A stretch of 64,000 nucleotides of DNA from Rhinolophus ferrumequinum (GCF_004115265.2 NC_046304.1:15120292-15184291), one strand, 5' to 3'; positions 11,199 to 25,237 are shown, counted from the stretch's first letter. Notes: generated by a model not told the origin, from the letters alone. Translations and numbers: made by a program.

Positions 11199-11652
11199 TG
11201 ATCCAAAGTCTGTGTGCCCGATGCTTCCAAAGGCCGAAACTCAAAATACTAGAGTTTGGAGTAAGGAAAGGTTTATTGATTGAGAAGGCACCAACCGAGA
11301 AGACGGGAGACCTAGTGGTTCCTCAAACCCATCTACAAAAGTACTGAGTTCAGGCGTCTTTTATAGCAGGGAAGGGAAATGGGAGGGGCAAGAGGTGATT
11401 GACATCTGGGCACCAGTAGGGGTCAGAGGAAGACTGTAATAGTTGATGTGACTCCAGCTCACGAAGTTCCTGCAAATCTTTGATAAACAATACACACTGC
11501 TCTTATCTACTCAAGCCGAAAACAGAAATCCTCTAATGATTAGCATGTCTTTATGCAAGAGTATAAGCAAGAGCTATTAGCTGAAGGCCATGGGAACAAA
11601 GCAGGCTTGAACAAAATGGAGTCAGAGACATGGAGAATTTCCCTCGGTTACA
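11199..11652 (-). mobile_element. retroviral-type solo LTR fossil, reversed
   Basis: In reverse complement this reads TGTAACC... to ...GGATCA, with a TATAAAA box and, about 100 bases on, an AATAAA signal: the usual order of an LTR. Composition suggests a class I (ERV1-like) LTR. No internal retroviral region is next to it and I could not find a convincing target duplication, so the exact ends are provisional. Confidence 0.55.
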
Positions 11653-11737
11653 CCTGTTTTTTCTACATCTTGATAAAAATCACCTCAAAGTGTTTTGAAG
11701 TACTTTAATTATTTCTAGACTCTAATTAAAATAGCCT

Positions 11738-12026
11738 GATGCCACGGGGCATGGCAACTCAACCTTATCTTTTCTGTACATTCCTTCCATTTGGTGTAAA
11801 ACTGTTCGTCATTGAACTGTATGTACCCTACTTGAAACTTCTAACACACAACCAGACGTACTTTTTGCTTACTCTTCTGCCTATATAAGCATCTGCTCTC
11901 CCTTTCCAAAGTTACAGCACTGTTTAATGGCTTCTTGAAGCTCTGCTTAGACTAATAGTCCCCAAGAAGGCCCATGAATAAAATTTTTTCTAATATTTCC
12001 AAAGATTCAGGTCCTTTTCATTGACA
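11738..12026 (+). mobile_element. possible second LTR fossil, sense
   Basis: It has a TG start, a TATATAAG-like box near 11881 and an AATAAA near 11978, and ends 'ttcattgaca'. The arrangement fits an old LTR but the family is not recognised. Confidence 0.4.
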
Positions 12027-13131
12027 CTATCAACATCAGCACCATGCCACCCTCCCTCCCTCTCTTCCTCCCCTTTTTCCTCCCTTCCTTCTTTCCTTCC
12101 TTTTTTCATTCTTTTTGTCCTTCTTCATTCCTTAGACCTACCTCTCCACCTATCTTCTGGGTTCCATCCTCCCTTGCCTGCCTTTTGGGGAATATTTCAC
12201 TCTCCTTGTGAAGAATGAGAAAACCTTTTTTTCTTCACTCCATTGGAAGATGAGGCCAGAACATAGAAAGGCAGTTTTAAGAGATAGAGAGAAACTGAGT
12301 TCTAGAGACTTTGATTGCCTGGACCTCTGAGAGGCTTTCTCCTTATGATGGAAAAATGGCTGCTACAGCAACTCTTTCCATAAAGTCTTTTGGGAGACAA
12401 GGACCTTTCCCTCTACGTGGTTCAGCATGAGGTCTAGGATTCACTCTGGCTGGACCAACTTGGGTCACATGCCCTTCCCTAAACCTATAGCTTGGAGGAT
12501 AAGGATATTGTTTGGCCATATCTGGAGCTGGAATGCAGTCCCACCCAAGACTCATGGACTAGAAATTCATGGGAAACCCAAGGGAAATCAGAGTGCGGTT
12601 ATGTGTAAGCTTGGAGGGATCTGGGAACTGATTAAGGAAAAAGATACAACCATGAGGTGACAGTCGCACACACCGACTTTCATGGACAACGTTTTGACAG
12701 GTTGGCATGCAGGGCCATTCCTCACTGCAGGAGACTGGACAGAGTCTACAGCACCAGCACCAGAACTCAGGAGGGTAAAGGGGAAAGGGAACTCCCAAGG
12801 GAGGGAATAATCTTTGTTTTAAAAATAATTTGATGTGTAAAAATCTGAGTTTGATGTCAGTGGGCTTTTGAGCTAACAGGTCTCAGCCTGCAGTGAAGAA
12901 ATAAACAACTCAGGGGACAATACAGAGAGGTCACATTTGTCGCATTTGCATCACATTTGTCTCATTTTGTATACCAAAAGAAGCAATGTCAAGCAGCCCC
13001 AAATCAAGCTGTATATGTACTGATATGGCATGATCTTCTACATATTGTTGAGTAGGAATAAAAAAAAAAAACAGGGAGAACATGAACATGTATTTCAAAT
13101 CATGGATTCGGATGAGAAAAATTCCTTAGAG
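12027..13131. other. intergenic, nothing recognised
   Basis: A CT-rich low-complexity run at 12045-12130 is followed by unique DNA. No gene recognised. Confidence 0.45.
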
Positions 13132-13193
13132 AAAGTAGAATCACAGCGTTGGTGGTATAGTGGTGAACATAGCTGCCTTCCAAAGTAGAATCA
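13132..13193 (+). pseudogene. tail-less retrocopy of the 5' half of tRNA-Gly(TCC)
   Basis: Bases 13146-13181 match the first half of mammalian tRNA-Gly(TCC): GCGTTGGTGGTATAGTGG, then the D arm and anticodon stem, stopping right after the anticodon TCC. The match to the recalled gene is nearly perfect (GTGAAC for GTGAGC). A perfect 12-bp duplication aaagtagaatca flanks it (13132-13143 and 13182-13193). No poly-A tail separates the copy from the right duplication. The second half of the tRNA, including the B box, is absent, so it cannot be a working tRNA gene. Confidence 0.85.
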
Positions 13194-14099
13194 TGAACCT
13201 CTCCTGTTCCTTTGATTATGTAGGTTGCCAGTGGTGATGGGACAGAGTTTCAAGTGCTGACTGGTTACCTGAACCAATCATGAAGCAAGGGGCCTGGGTG
13301 GGGCTAGATTCATCTTCTGCCAAAGCATTAGGGTGGGTGAGGCATGATGAAAATTATACTATTATCTAAGAAAGGGAGATGGGCAATATGGACACTGAGC
13401 AAGCTTTGACCAAATGAACATTAGCATGTCCAATACAGTGCAGACAACTCCTGGAATATTCTCTCCAAACTCTTTATTCCATTTCTCTCACCTAGAACTT
13501 GAATTATTGAGTTTAAGTCTTAGTTTTCCTCATAACATGCAATGGGACAGCAGAAAGGAGCCATGGTTTCTATTTCTTTTTATCTATAATGTATGACAAT
13601 ACATGAAAGCAAAAAGAAGCATATTAAGAGTTCAGCATTCTCCAAAGTGAATCATTGGGTAGGGTATACTGAGCTAATTTTGGTCAATAAGTCAAATTCT
13701 TATTGACTGCAAATCTGTTAATCAAAGGTAGGTCAGCACTGGTGAGGAGAGTTTTAAAAGTTTCCACTGGAATTGTATTGGAAGGTTCTGTGTACTTCAG
13801 CAGGAATGGGCAGTGAGTTTGCATTTTTCCAGTTGGGAAGGAGTTGCATGAGGAATCTGAGTGGAAATGTAACAGTGAGGTTTTAGCATTTGTTATGCGT
13901 TGGCACCTCGGGCAGCTCTTTGGCTGACCTGGATATTGGCCCCTGATCCAATTTAGGTGTGGCAAGAAAAGCAGTGTGCGCAGTCTTGAGGGCACTTAGT
14001 AAGATAAATTGAGATTGCAAAAAGCCAGCTGATGTGCCTACCCTTAAGCAAATTGGAAAAAAAAATGAAGACAACATTGCAATGCATTTTCTGTCAGAA
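13194..14099. other. intergenic, nothing recognised
   Basis: Unique-looking DNA. Open frames on both strands around 13684-14077 show no family resemblance. Confidence 0.45.
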
Positions 14100-14270
14100 T
14101 TTCAGCCCCTGGGAATTTCTACATCTGTAAAATGAAAATTCTAACATTTGTGACTTTTATTATAAGGATTAAATGAGATAATATAGGTAGAGCCTAGTCT
14201 CCAGCTGGTTGCTAAATAAATGGGAATAACTAGGGGTGGTTATTAGTATTATTAACAATAATAAAAACAT
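14100..14270 (+). mobile_element. MIR SINE, sense
   Basis: The 'ctacatctgtaaaatgaaaa...ttataaggattaaatgagataat' core is typical of MIR. Confidence 0.65.
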
Positions 14271-14279
14271 ACTGAAACT

Positions 14280-15060
14280 TATTTAGAAATAGACAATTGA
14301 TGGAATGGAGGACACAGATCATAAACACATTTTTGGATTTAAAAAATTAAATATGTGCATAAATTAAGCATTACAAATCAGTGGGGCAGGGAGTGGAATA
14401 TTCAACAAATAGTGTTAAGGCAATTGATTGTTTATTTGACACCATGTGTCAGAACAAATACAGGGTGGATTTAAGAGTTAAATACAAAACTCAAAATTGA
14501 GAAAGACCAAGGGAACATATATGTGAATATTTATAACTGTCAATGATGGCAAAAGTTCTAGAAACACAAACAATGGAAGAAGGCACAAAGGAAAAGTTCA
14601 GTAGATTTGATTACATAAATGTTTTTTAAAAACTTATATAAAAAGTTACCCAAATTAAAAGACAAACAACAAACTTGGAGAAAATTTTGCAGAAAATATA
14701 AAAAGGTTAATATATTTACCTTGTATGTATTATCTATTAGAAATATATACAAAACAAACTGGGAAAAAGGGAAGTGCAAACACAGATCTTGTTGGTAAAT
14801 AAGCCAAGAAAATTAAAGGCAATTTACAAAAGAGAAAAATGCAAATATAGTTAACAGACAGGACAAAAGACTCCGTTTCACTAGCACGCAGAAAAAGCAA
14901 AGTAAAATTATTATATGTTTGTCTCTCAGATTAGAAATGATGAAAAATAATTAATATGTGTGATGATATGGTGAAATGGACATGGCTCATTTCTAAATGG
15001 AGACTAAGATTCCACTTTCTTATTGGTAGTGAGAATGTACAAGAATTTTAATATCGTAAC
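14280..15060 (+). mobile_element. old L1 ORF2 fragment, sense
   Basis: A-rich, diverged L1 ORF2 3' text is present: ggtggatttaagagttaaat, aaaagttctagaaacacaa, gatttgattacataaa. The frame is destroyed by age. Confidence 0.6.
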
Positions 15061-15850
15061 TGGTGGCCCAACATTTGGATTTTTGCAGCTTGAACTCTGA
15101 AGCTACTTAGAGGACATGAGTTTGCCCCTTTGAGGCTCCAACACTACTTGCAGAGCAAGCAGCCCCCCTGTGCTGATTGTACTGTTTGATAAATTGTACT
15201 CCTTGCATCCTCCATTGTATAGAATATGAATTATGAACACAGAATGGACTCTAATATTCTGATAGCTATGTCAGTCCCAAAGTGACAGTCATGCCAGAAC
15301 ATCCCGTGAAAGGCGTACCCAGTGAACGCCCTAACCGGATAACTCCAGACTCAGGGTGGAGTGTGACCATCTGGACAGATTTATTGGACTGCAGATGAGC
15401 TTTATTGGACTACAGATGGGTACATCACACCCAGTCTTGAGCATAAGATCAGAGCTCTTTGATGGCTCATCGCTGCCAGCCGCATCTGCACTAGTCCCAG
15501 ATGGAACACTTTAAACCTTGCTTCCTGCCGGTCTCACCAGCCTGTCCAGATGCCTGACCCTAAGAAATCCAGTGCCACAGGGACTCTGGCAGAACATTGG
15601 ACTCTCTCTCATCCTTCTTTTGTAAGACTCTGTTTGCCTTTCCTAACCTTATTACTTGCAAACCTGTGTGACCCTCTTGGGTGAAACTGCTCTACCTCCA
15701 CTATTGGAGGCTCTCCTCTGGCTGGAGACTTGGTTAATGCCCATGGTAAACTAGTCAGTAAGCCTAGATCCACGGCTTTATTCTAATAAAGTCTGACATT
15801 GTGGAAAGATACAAACGTGTGTGAGACTGCTACTTTGACAGACACGTCCT
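15061..15850 (+). mobile_element. LTR-type retroelement fossil
   Basis: A TATA-poor, LTR-like block carries an AATAAA near 15785 about 60 bases before a likely ...GACAGACA end (15844). TGTCAGTCCC near 15269 could be its start. The sequence from 15061 to 15268 may be adjoining retroelement sequence. Family not recognised; old and degraded. Confidence 0.4.
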
Positions 15851-16290
15851 GCTCACGACTTCCATAAATATGACTCTCTGTATTGTACTTGTGTGATCAA
15901 AAAAGCCCTTTTGCTCCACATGCCTGGGCTGAAACTAGAACGTTGGTAGATGTTTAATCATACATTACCCACTGTTCTCATCTCACAGCCTCACTTGTTT
16001 GACCATGAAGTCAGAGGACATTGAAAGTCCAGTTGCCCCCACCAATGACGTAAATTTATTGTCTTGTTTCCCCTAGCAACCCATCTCTTTGGTCACCAGT
16101 TCCTTGCAACTTTCACCTTTAAAAATCTTGCCTTATCCCCACCCACACCTCAGAACATGTCTTCAGTTCATACGGAGGGCTATGTCCCTGATTTGCAAAT
16201 CATGTATGAATAAAACTCTCTTTAGATTACTTCTGGAATTTTGTAAACAGTCGGTAGTTTAGCAATATGTATTGTTAATGAATAAAGATT
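15851..16290 (+). mobile_element. possible further LTR fossil
   Basis: CCTAGCAACC and TTTAAAAATCTTGCC precede an AATAAA at about 16211, an arrangement resembling an old LTR promoter and polyadenylation block. No coding remnant. Low confidence. Confidence 0.3.
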
Positions 16291-16794
16291 CAACCCAGGA
16301 AATTCAAAGATCCAATTGGCTTTCCTGCATGAGTCATCATCTCGCAAGCAGACTCCCTAGGAAATAGAGAGGTACTCTGAGAAATTGTATGAAATAGAAG
16401 GTTTTCATAGGCAGAAACTGGGCAGGCCAAGAAAGTTATTAGCAAAAGAAAAGAAAGGATTGTTTCAGGCAAGGCCACCTTTCTTTGGGGTAAGGGTGGC
16501 TGGGGTCTTACCAAGCGGATTACTAGCATCCAGACTGACTGGTTAAAGTTACATTCCTGGGAGAGGCTGAAACTGCAATTAAATCTTAGTTTGCTGTCCT
16601 GGGGGTAAGTGACTCCACCTTGGGGTGTTGTTTCTTTTTTAACAGTATTAAGAGTCCTAAAATATTCATATCTCATATTAAAATATCCACTTTGTAATAG
16701 TAAAAAACAAACAAAAAAACCTATTATATATTTAGAAATAAAACTTAATAAAAAGGTGAAAACTCTCATTTTTAAAAGACTTCAAATTCTTCCC
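16291..16794. other. repeat-like intergenic segment, family not recognised
   Basis: The minus strand has an open frame of 159 codons (16290-16769) with hydrophobic ends but no OR, transposase or polymerase motif. The DNA has a medium-reiteration flavour beside the LTR fossils. I would not call it a gene. Confidence 0.35.
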
Positions 16795-17960
16795 TAAAAT
16801 TAACATTTGAATAAATGGACTAACTATACCATGTCCCTATCTGGAAAAATCCAATATTGTAAAGCTGTCAATTATCCACAAATTATCAATAACTTTAACG
16901 CATTCTCATTAAAATCCCAATGGTAGAAGATTTCAATCAGAAAAATGATTCTATAGTTAAAATGGAAGAGAAAACATGAGACTAACCAAGTACATTTGGG
17001 AGGAAAGGAGTAATGAGAATGTGAAAATGTGATGATGTAAGATTTCCAGAATGAGATGTGAATATATATTCTAAAGCTATCTATAGTGGTTGAAACATTG
17101 TGGTACTGACACAGAATAGTGTAATAGAATATAAAGTTCAGAACAGACACGAGTATATAAAAACATTTCTTATTTGACAAAAGGGGGTACTTCAAATTAC
17201 TTGGAATGGTCTTGGAACACAAACTATATAGGGTTATAAAAATAAAGTTGTATACCTATATCAGGTACCAAAATGAATTTTGGATGAAAAAAATGTAAAA
17301 CATAAAATAAAAAAATGAAATTACAAAGTAAGTAGTAGAAAATATAGATGAATGTTTATATACTTGACATGAAGAAAATCAGTTCAAGTGTGGCAGCAGA
17401 CAATTCATAAGGTAAAATATTTACGTACTTGACTACATAAAAGTCCGTGTGTCAAAAACACCATTAGTGTTAATGAGAGACAAATAACAATATGGAAAGT
17501 ATTTGCAGTATATACGAAAAAAGGTTAATACTTGTATTAATAAAAGAAGAAAAGCTCCGTCTCCCTGACAACTAAAGAAATGCAAACTAAAACAGCATGG
17601 AAATAGTGATTCACTTATCACATTGCAAAGATTTTTTTAAATGATATTGTCTAAGCGTGGTTAGGGTTAGGAAAGTGGCCCTCTCACACTGAATTGGTAG
17701 AAAGGTCAAATGGTTCAATGTGTCTAGCTGATCATTTGTCAATATTTATAAAATGTTGAAAATATAGTATACACGCCTGTGGTCCATTGAAGGAAATAGC
17801 TAAGCAAAGACATATTAAAGCTTTGCTGTTAAGAGTGAAAGACTGGGAACAACCTAAAGTGTCCAGATGGGGGGCTAATTAAGGAAATCCTGATGCAGTT
17901 ATAAAATGATACAGTCATTACAAACTACGGAGCAGGTGCATTTATTTAATGTGGAATTGA
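16795..17960 (+). mobile_element. old L1 ORF2 fragment, sense
   Basis: Diverged ORF2 text runs in order: ctcattaaaatcccaatg, ggtactgacacagaatagt, atttcttatttgacaaaag, agaaatgcaaactaaaacag, ctgggaacaacctaaagtgt. The last motif is the hallmark 'W(K)QPKCP' coding stretch. Frames are broken many times. Confidence 0.75.
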
Positions 17961-18880
17961 CGAAAAAAACAAAACAAAACGAAACAAAAACAGGCTGTGA
18001 TGGGATGAGGAGTGGGAGGACAGGAGACTTCTGGGTTGTGAAGAAGGGTGGAAGAATGGAATACCAGAAATCAGACAAAAAGTGAAGGAATGGGAGGCCA
18101 GTCTTTTCAGGGAGGCTAAGCCATGCCCAGGCATTCCTGTTTTGTTCACATCTTCCCTCTACTCACAAGTTTGCTAATGAGTCTTGCTAAGGACACTATT
18201 GAAACCACACATCACTAATTGGCATCCTCCACTCTCCTCTCTAAGGTCTAGTTCTTTTCTGACTCAAAGACCCAAAAGAAAGCAAGTTTTTTCTGGGCCT
18301 CCCTTCCCTCTGGCCTTATTAGCAGAAATGCAGAAGACAATCAGCAAATCCCCAGTCTCCCTTCAACCCCCCCGTGGACCAAATTAACCCGAACTCTCAT
18401 TTGGGAGCTAATTAGAGGATTCTGTTTGTGGAACTTGCCAGGACTTCATTTTTCTAGCCCCGGCCCTGGCTGTCTCCGTGGTAACTTTCATTAGAACAGC
18501 TTCTGGATGGGTGTGCCTCCTGAGACCCTGTGCAGCTGGGGAAGTTAGTGAAGTTTATCACTTAGTAGCCTCTTGTCTAAGATCACAAAAGGTACTGAGG
18601 TGTTGATGGCGGGTTGGGAGGTGGGGAGGTGAGGGTGTGGGGGCCCACAAGTGATTAATCGTGCTGCCACCCAGTGCCCATGGAGGGCGAGACAACAGCT
18701 TCTAAAGGTCTGAGTCCTTCACTAGCTTATTCAAGGGAAGTGAGGGCCACTGTGGTACAAAGGGCATAGCACTGGCTGGAGTTTTTGGGGGTAACGGGGG
18801 GCATCCCTGCTCTGGTCCTTATTAGAGAGAGGGCACAAACTCTGGAATACGGCAACTCCTACTCAAAACCCAATGGAATT
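17961..18880. other. repeat-poor, moderately GC-rich intergenic
   Basis: No gene found. The 18380-18660 part has a few homeodomain-like TAAT sites (ctaattag at about 18409, gattaatc at about 18653) in a GC-rich setting; see findings. Confidence 0.4.
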
Positions 18881-18889
18881 TTAACATCT

Positions 18890-19090
18890 TCTACATTATA
18901 TTTGTCAACTCAATAGTTTTGTATTTCAGTTCATTTAATCCTCAGAATAATAATTTGAAGTGCATATTATGATTCCCATTTCATAAGTGAGAACACTGGG
19001 GCCCGCAGAGAGGAAATGTCACACAGGTAGCTCATAGCAGTGTTGGCCCAGAAGCCGGGTCTACCCACTTCTCAGGTCAATGCTGTCTTC
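18890..19090 (-). mobile_element. MIR SINE, antisense
   Basis: The text 'attcccatttcataagtgagaacactgggg..' followed by 'cacaggtagctcatagcag' is the reversed MIR core. Confidence 0.7.
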
Positions 19091-19614
19091 ACGTGACCAC
19101 AGCTGATTAAGTGCACGGGCTTCTCAGCTTGCTGCCTGGCACCTAGAACATGTTTGATTCATATTTGCCTTTCTTTGTATCCTGGCCTAGAGAACTACCT
19201 GTAAATACCAAATAAATGTTCCTTTTAGGGTCCTGATATCATTATCTCCTCTGATCCTACAAACATAAACTCTGAAAACAAGGTTAGATATTTTCAGGCT
19301 GATGTTCCAAGATTCCTTCCCAAGCTCATTTCTTTCAGTTTCAATTATTGCTGACACTCAGGCCTTCACGTCTCTGCCTGGCTCACTGCTACCACCTCTA
19401 ATCTAGGAATCTTTCCAGGTGCTGAAGCCCAAGAACCAACTTTTACCCATCAGAGATCCACTGTGCATGGATTGTTCCTGGGTTTATAACCTGTTCCCAT
19501 CCTTACTGCCTGTCCATTTAATTGCCCTGTTAATTTAATTCCCTCCAGCCTTTGGCATCCGGTATGGGTCTGAATATCTATCAGTGAATGAAAAAACCTA
19601 AGCTACATGGAAGG
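19091..19614. other. intergenic, nothing recognised
   Basis: Unique DNA without a recognised gene. Confidence 0.45.
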
Positions 19615-19715
19615 GACTAATTTTACAGATAAAGGAATTAATTAATGCTTAGGAAATTCACTTTTAAGTAGGAGAGATTAGATTAGAACCCAGGTCTCCA
19701 AATGTCCTGTCTAAG
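19615..19715 (-). mobile_element. MIR SINE fragment, antisense
   Basis: 'tttacagataaaggaattaatt' to 'agaacccaggtctcc' matches the reversed MIR core. Confidence 0.5.
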
Positions 19716-21184
19716 GCTCTCTTCACTCCACTGTACAGCATTTCTACTTTCAGAGTTTCTGAGACGCTTTGTACCTAGAGGCAGTAACCTTGTTGGTTTA
19801 GAATTCTTTGGTGATTTACTAGAGACAGGCAGGCAGGGAGGCAAAGATACCGGGCTGGGTAGGAGTCTGCCCTTCCTGCTAATTCTATGGCCTATGAAAA
19901 GTCACTTAGCCTGTTGGTACCTTTGCTTTTTTTTAACTACAAAGTGAGAATAATAAAAGCTGGCTTTCTTACTCTCTAATCCTGGCCCTGGCTGTGGGTG
20001 ACACTCAACTGTGCAGTTGCGATATTCACACAAAAACATAGATTTCAAAGTGCTTTGTAAATACTGTTATGTACTAATGGACTAAGAAGAGAAACCGTAT
20101 TTCGTTGTAATTCGTTTGAGTCCTAAGAGTGCCTTCCTCTATGGTAAGCCTCGAGATGGTAAGATGGATGTGAGGGAAGGAGGCATTATTGAAATGTGAA
20201 TGAGAACGTGTCCAAGTCAACATGTATAGAGGCCCATGGTGTATGAACTGACATCTGCTGAGCTTGACAGATGGATCCCGGATGTCCTGAAGTTCACAGG
20301 TGTGTTGAGGACTGATAACACAGGCAACATGTTTTTTTTTTTTTTTTTGGATATGAACTATCTGAAGTCAAAGTGGTTGGACCAAAATATTGCTAGAAGT
20401 TTCTTTTAGTGCCAGGAGGCCACAAACCTATGTTCGTGGCATAGAGAATTGTGAAAAGTCTACATCAGTCCCCACCAAGATTAGTCACTACCGTTAACTG
20501 GAATTACATAAATAGATTGAAAATTAGGAGGCAGTGCAAAGAGTTGGGGAGAAGACACGTTGGTGGTGGTGCAGGATAAGGGTGGGTGTGGAATGGAGGG
20601 TGAAATTTGAATTTTCAAGCCCAGGAGATGGGAGGAGGGGGAAAACGTTCTCTGGAGGTCTTTTCTTAGATGGTTCGGTTTGGGTCTTAACTCAGAAGAG
20701 AAAGGATGGACAAGATGATGACGACAGCTTCATATCTTTCCCAAGCCTCTGACTTTTGATCAAGTGAACCCAGTGGCCATATATTGGATGGACAGGACAA
20801 CTTAGTATTTTTCTCAAAGATGAGAATGACCGAGGACAGACAGACACACAGACAGACATGTTGAAGGCTAGAGAGAAAACACTACAGTCAACTCACTTTA
20901 ACCCCAATCTCCCACATTTTTACCATTAGCACTTTAAAAATATATATTTTTTCAAATTACAGAATTCAGTGAAAAACCTCAAATAAGAGTAAATGGAGTA
21001 AAAACCACAATTTTTTCTCCTCCATTTCCTACTGCTCCTCCCAGTCCCATCCCTCCACAGCAGGAATCACCACCCACAGCGTGGGGGCAGTTCTCTGGGA
21101 CTTTTTCACCTTGTACACATATACAGGTCACATTATCATCACTTCTAAATTTAGCAATATCTGCTATACATCTTTCTTTTTTTT
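19716..21184. other. intergenic, nothing recognised
   Basis: Contains a 16-base poly-T run at 20333-20348 and otherwise unique-looking sequence. Confidence 0.45.
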
Positions 21185-22605
<1,421 letters not shown>

Positions 22606-24479
22606 TTCTCTTATTTTTGAAGAGAAATGATATCATAGTTCACTTGCGAAGTCAGGAAAGCTTCTCCCTGTTAAGTCAAACTCTGTGATTGTCTTTATTT
22701 CATCAGAAGAAAGTTTCTCTCTTTTTTTATTTTCCCTTGATATCTTTATACTTTCCTAATATCGAACCCTTTAGAGTATTTTGAAAATGTCTAGCAGTTT
22801 CACTGACCTCACATGTAGAAGACAAATTTCTTTCTATTATCAGTTAATCAATCCACAAGATTTCTTTATGCACTCAGCACTATGCTGGATTTTTGGCGAG
22901 CATGGTATAAAACATGGTTCCTGTCTTTCAAGAGTTTATAATCTAGTTGGGGAGAGCAAAAGAAGCTGCAAGGAATATAGAAAAGATTATGGGGGTATCT
23001 TGTGGGTGACACTCCTTCAGAGGAAATTAAAAACAGTGAATAAAACCAAAAGGATGCATGAGTCCCCTGATAAGGAAAAGTCCTCCCTGAGTGACAGGCT
23101 GTGGCTGAGAGAGAAAGATTGAGTGGAGAAGTCACGAAGAAATGATGGAGGGCAGTGCACACCCAACGGTGTAGATACGATATGGTGGTGATCAAAAAGA
23201 AACCGGTAGCCCTTGGAGGATGAGAGGACATAAGACAGACACATTGTTCCGGGGGGTTAATCAGGGCAGCAGTGACTGGACGAGGGGCCTGGGGCTTAAA
23301 GGCTGTTGCATGAGTCCAGAAGGGCCCAAATGGAAAGGCAGCTGTCTGCAAGACAAGAGTGTGGGTGTGAGAGTTTTCGAGAATGCCCAGCAGCCCCGGT
23401 GGATAGCTGGATTTGGAGAATGACTGTGGGTACCTCCGTCTGACTGGGAAAAATTCTCAGACACCTTAAGGGTTCCATGCGGCTCTCCTCAAGCAGCTCA
23501 TAAGCATGTCAGGTAAGGTCACTCCTCTCAGACTTCTAACTTCTTGGCCAGGAAGTACCTGAAGTGGTTCACAGAAAAGCATTCTAGAAATGGCCACAGT
23601 CGCACGGGAAATCTCTGGATTGCCTTAGCTTTCACCCTTTTGGTGAAATCTTAGTTTCCGGTACACATTCATTGGTAAATTGCAAACAATATCTCCCTCT
23701 ATTTTGCCTTTCTTAACAGTCTCCCCAACTTTACTAATTATCTGCACATACATATTAAACAGAATGGCCCATATAAACCAGTGTTTTTGGCCACTAAAAT
23801 TAAAAGTTACTATTCTGAATGCTTCTCATGAAACATAAGATGATACATTCTCAAGTTTTTGGTGGTGGGGTTGTGAGTGTCAGCTCATGAAGCGAAATGA
23901 AAATGTGTTGTTCCCACTGATGATTAGTCAGGATGGGAACTCTGGGTTGGGGACAAGTATTTCATAACGTTGCTCTGAAGAAGATGTTCACAGGTCCCAA
24001 CACCTTGCTCCTACGGTGTGTTAAACCCCAATTTAATTTCACAATCCTAGACCTATTTCCTGAAGAAGAACCTTTAAAAACCAGACCCCATACTCTGGTA
24101 CAAATATATTTTATCATAAAAGGAGGGGGGGGCAAACATTTTGTTTTTGATCAAGATTTTAAATATATTTCAATTGAACAGTCATTAAATTAAAAAAATA
24201 CAAAATAATTGATTTGTGTCCCATTCCCTGTCCCACATTACCACTTTTTCTCATCTGTCTTTACTCTATCTCCTATGAGCAACGTAGATACTCTTTGACC
24301 AAAGTTTTAGCTTTTCTCCTCAATCCAAGGCAAACCGTATTCTACCCGGGCCCATACTATCTACTTTCTCTCCCATCCCTCAACCCAGCCCTGAAGTTTC
24401 CCCGCCCACATCCAGGCCTCCAGCATAAAAGAGTCGGGGGTGGGCCTCAAGGAGGGAGGGGTGTCTTGGTGCCTCCGCC
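22606..24479. other. intergenic, nothing recognised
   Basis: No gene recognised. Open frames near 22781-23478 overlap on both strands without family signal. Confidence 0.45.
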
Positions 24480-25237
24480 TTCTCACTGGGGCGGGGCCTC
24501 TTTCCCGTCAGCACTCTCTTCAGGGCGCCCTGCACATCGGGGTTCCGGAGGCTGTAGATGAGTGGGTTCAGCATGGGGCTGAGGACAGTGTGGAGAATGC
24601 CAATCCCCTTGTCCTTGTCTGAGGCCGAGACTGAGCCGAGGCGCAGGCAGCGGAAGAAGCCAGTTCCATAAAAGATACAGACCACGGTGAGGTGGGAGCC
24701 ACATGTGGAGAGGCTTTTCTCCTCCCACCAGCGGAGCGGATTCGTAGAACTGCAGCTGCAATGTGGGCATAGGACAGCGAGATGAGAATCATGGGGATCA
24801 CCCCCCTGAAGGGGGCGCCACCAAAAAGCAATTGTCTGTTGAGGTGAATGCTGGAGCAAGAGAGCTGGAAAAGGGGTGGGAGGCCGCAGTAGAAGTGGTT
24901 GAGCACGTTAGGGCCGCAGAATTCGAGCATGGACACAGCCACGGTATGAGTCAGAGGCATTGATGAAGGAGATGGTGTAGCAAATGCCCACCAGGGCACC
25001 CTGGACTTCACGGCTCATGCGGGGGCTGTAGGGGAGTGGCTGGCAGATGGCCAGGTAGCGGTCATAGGACATGGCTGTCAAGAGGTGACAGTCCACATCA
25101 GCCAGGAGGTGGAAAAAGAAGAACAGCTGTGAAATGAAGGTAGCATAGGGGACTCTGCATTGGTGGGCCAGGAGACACGCCAGCATCGGAGGAACAGTGA
25201 TGTTAATGCACCCAAAGTCCAGCAGAGACAGGCTCTC
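24480..25237 (-). pseudogene. OR3A-like pseudogene: OR3A-like olfactory receptor pseudogene, 5'-truncated
   Basis: The minus strand matches OR3A from about residue 67 (LSLLDFGCINITVPPML) to the C terminus ([17 protein letters not shown]). Recognisable parts: MSYDRYLAICQPL (MAYDRY box), [62 protein letters not shown], and [16 protein letters not shown]. About the first 66 codons are missing. OR homology stops sharply at 25237 beside MIR-like DNA. Two frame shifts, near 24960 and 24720, separate the matching pieces, and the usual stop after the GKR tail is lost. C-terminal wording is closest to the gene at 42287. Confidence 0.9.

Noticed and set aside
12021-12218. Short frame over CT-rich sequence
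   Set aside because: Composition-driven; no initiation or domain evidence.
16290-16769. 159-codon minus-strand open frame with hydrophobic ends
   Set aside because: Lies in repeat-like DNA beside LTR fossils; no OR, transposase or other motif; not supported as a gene.
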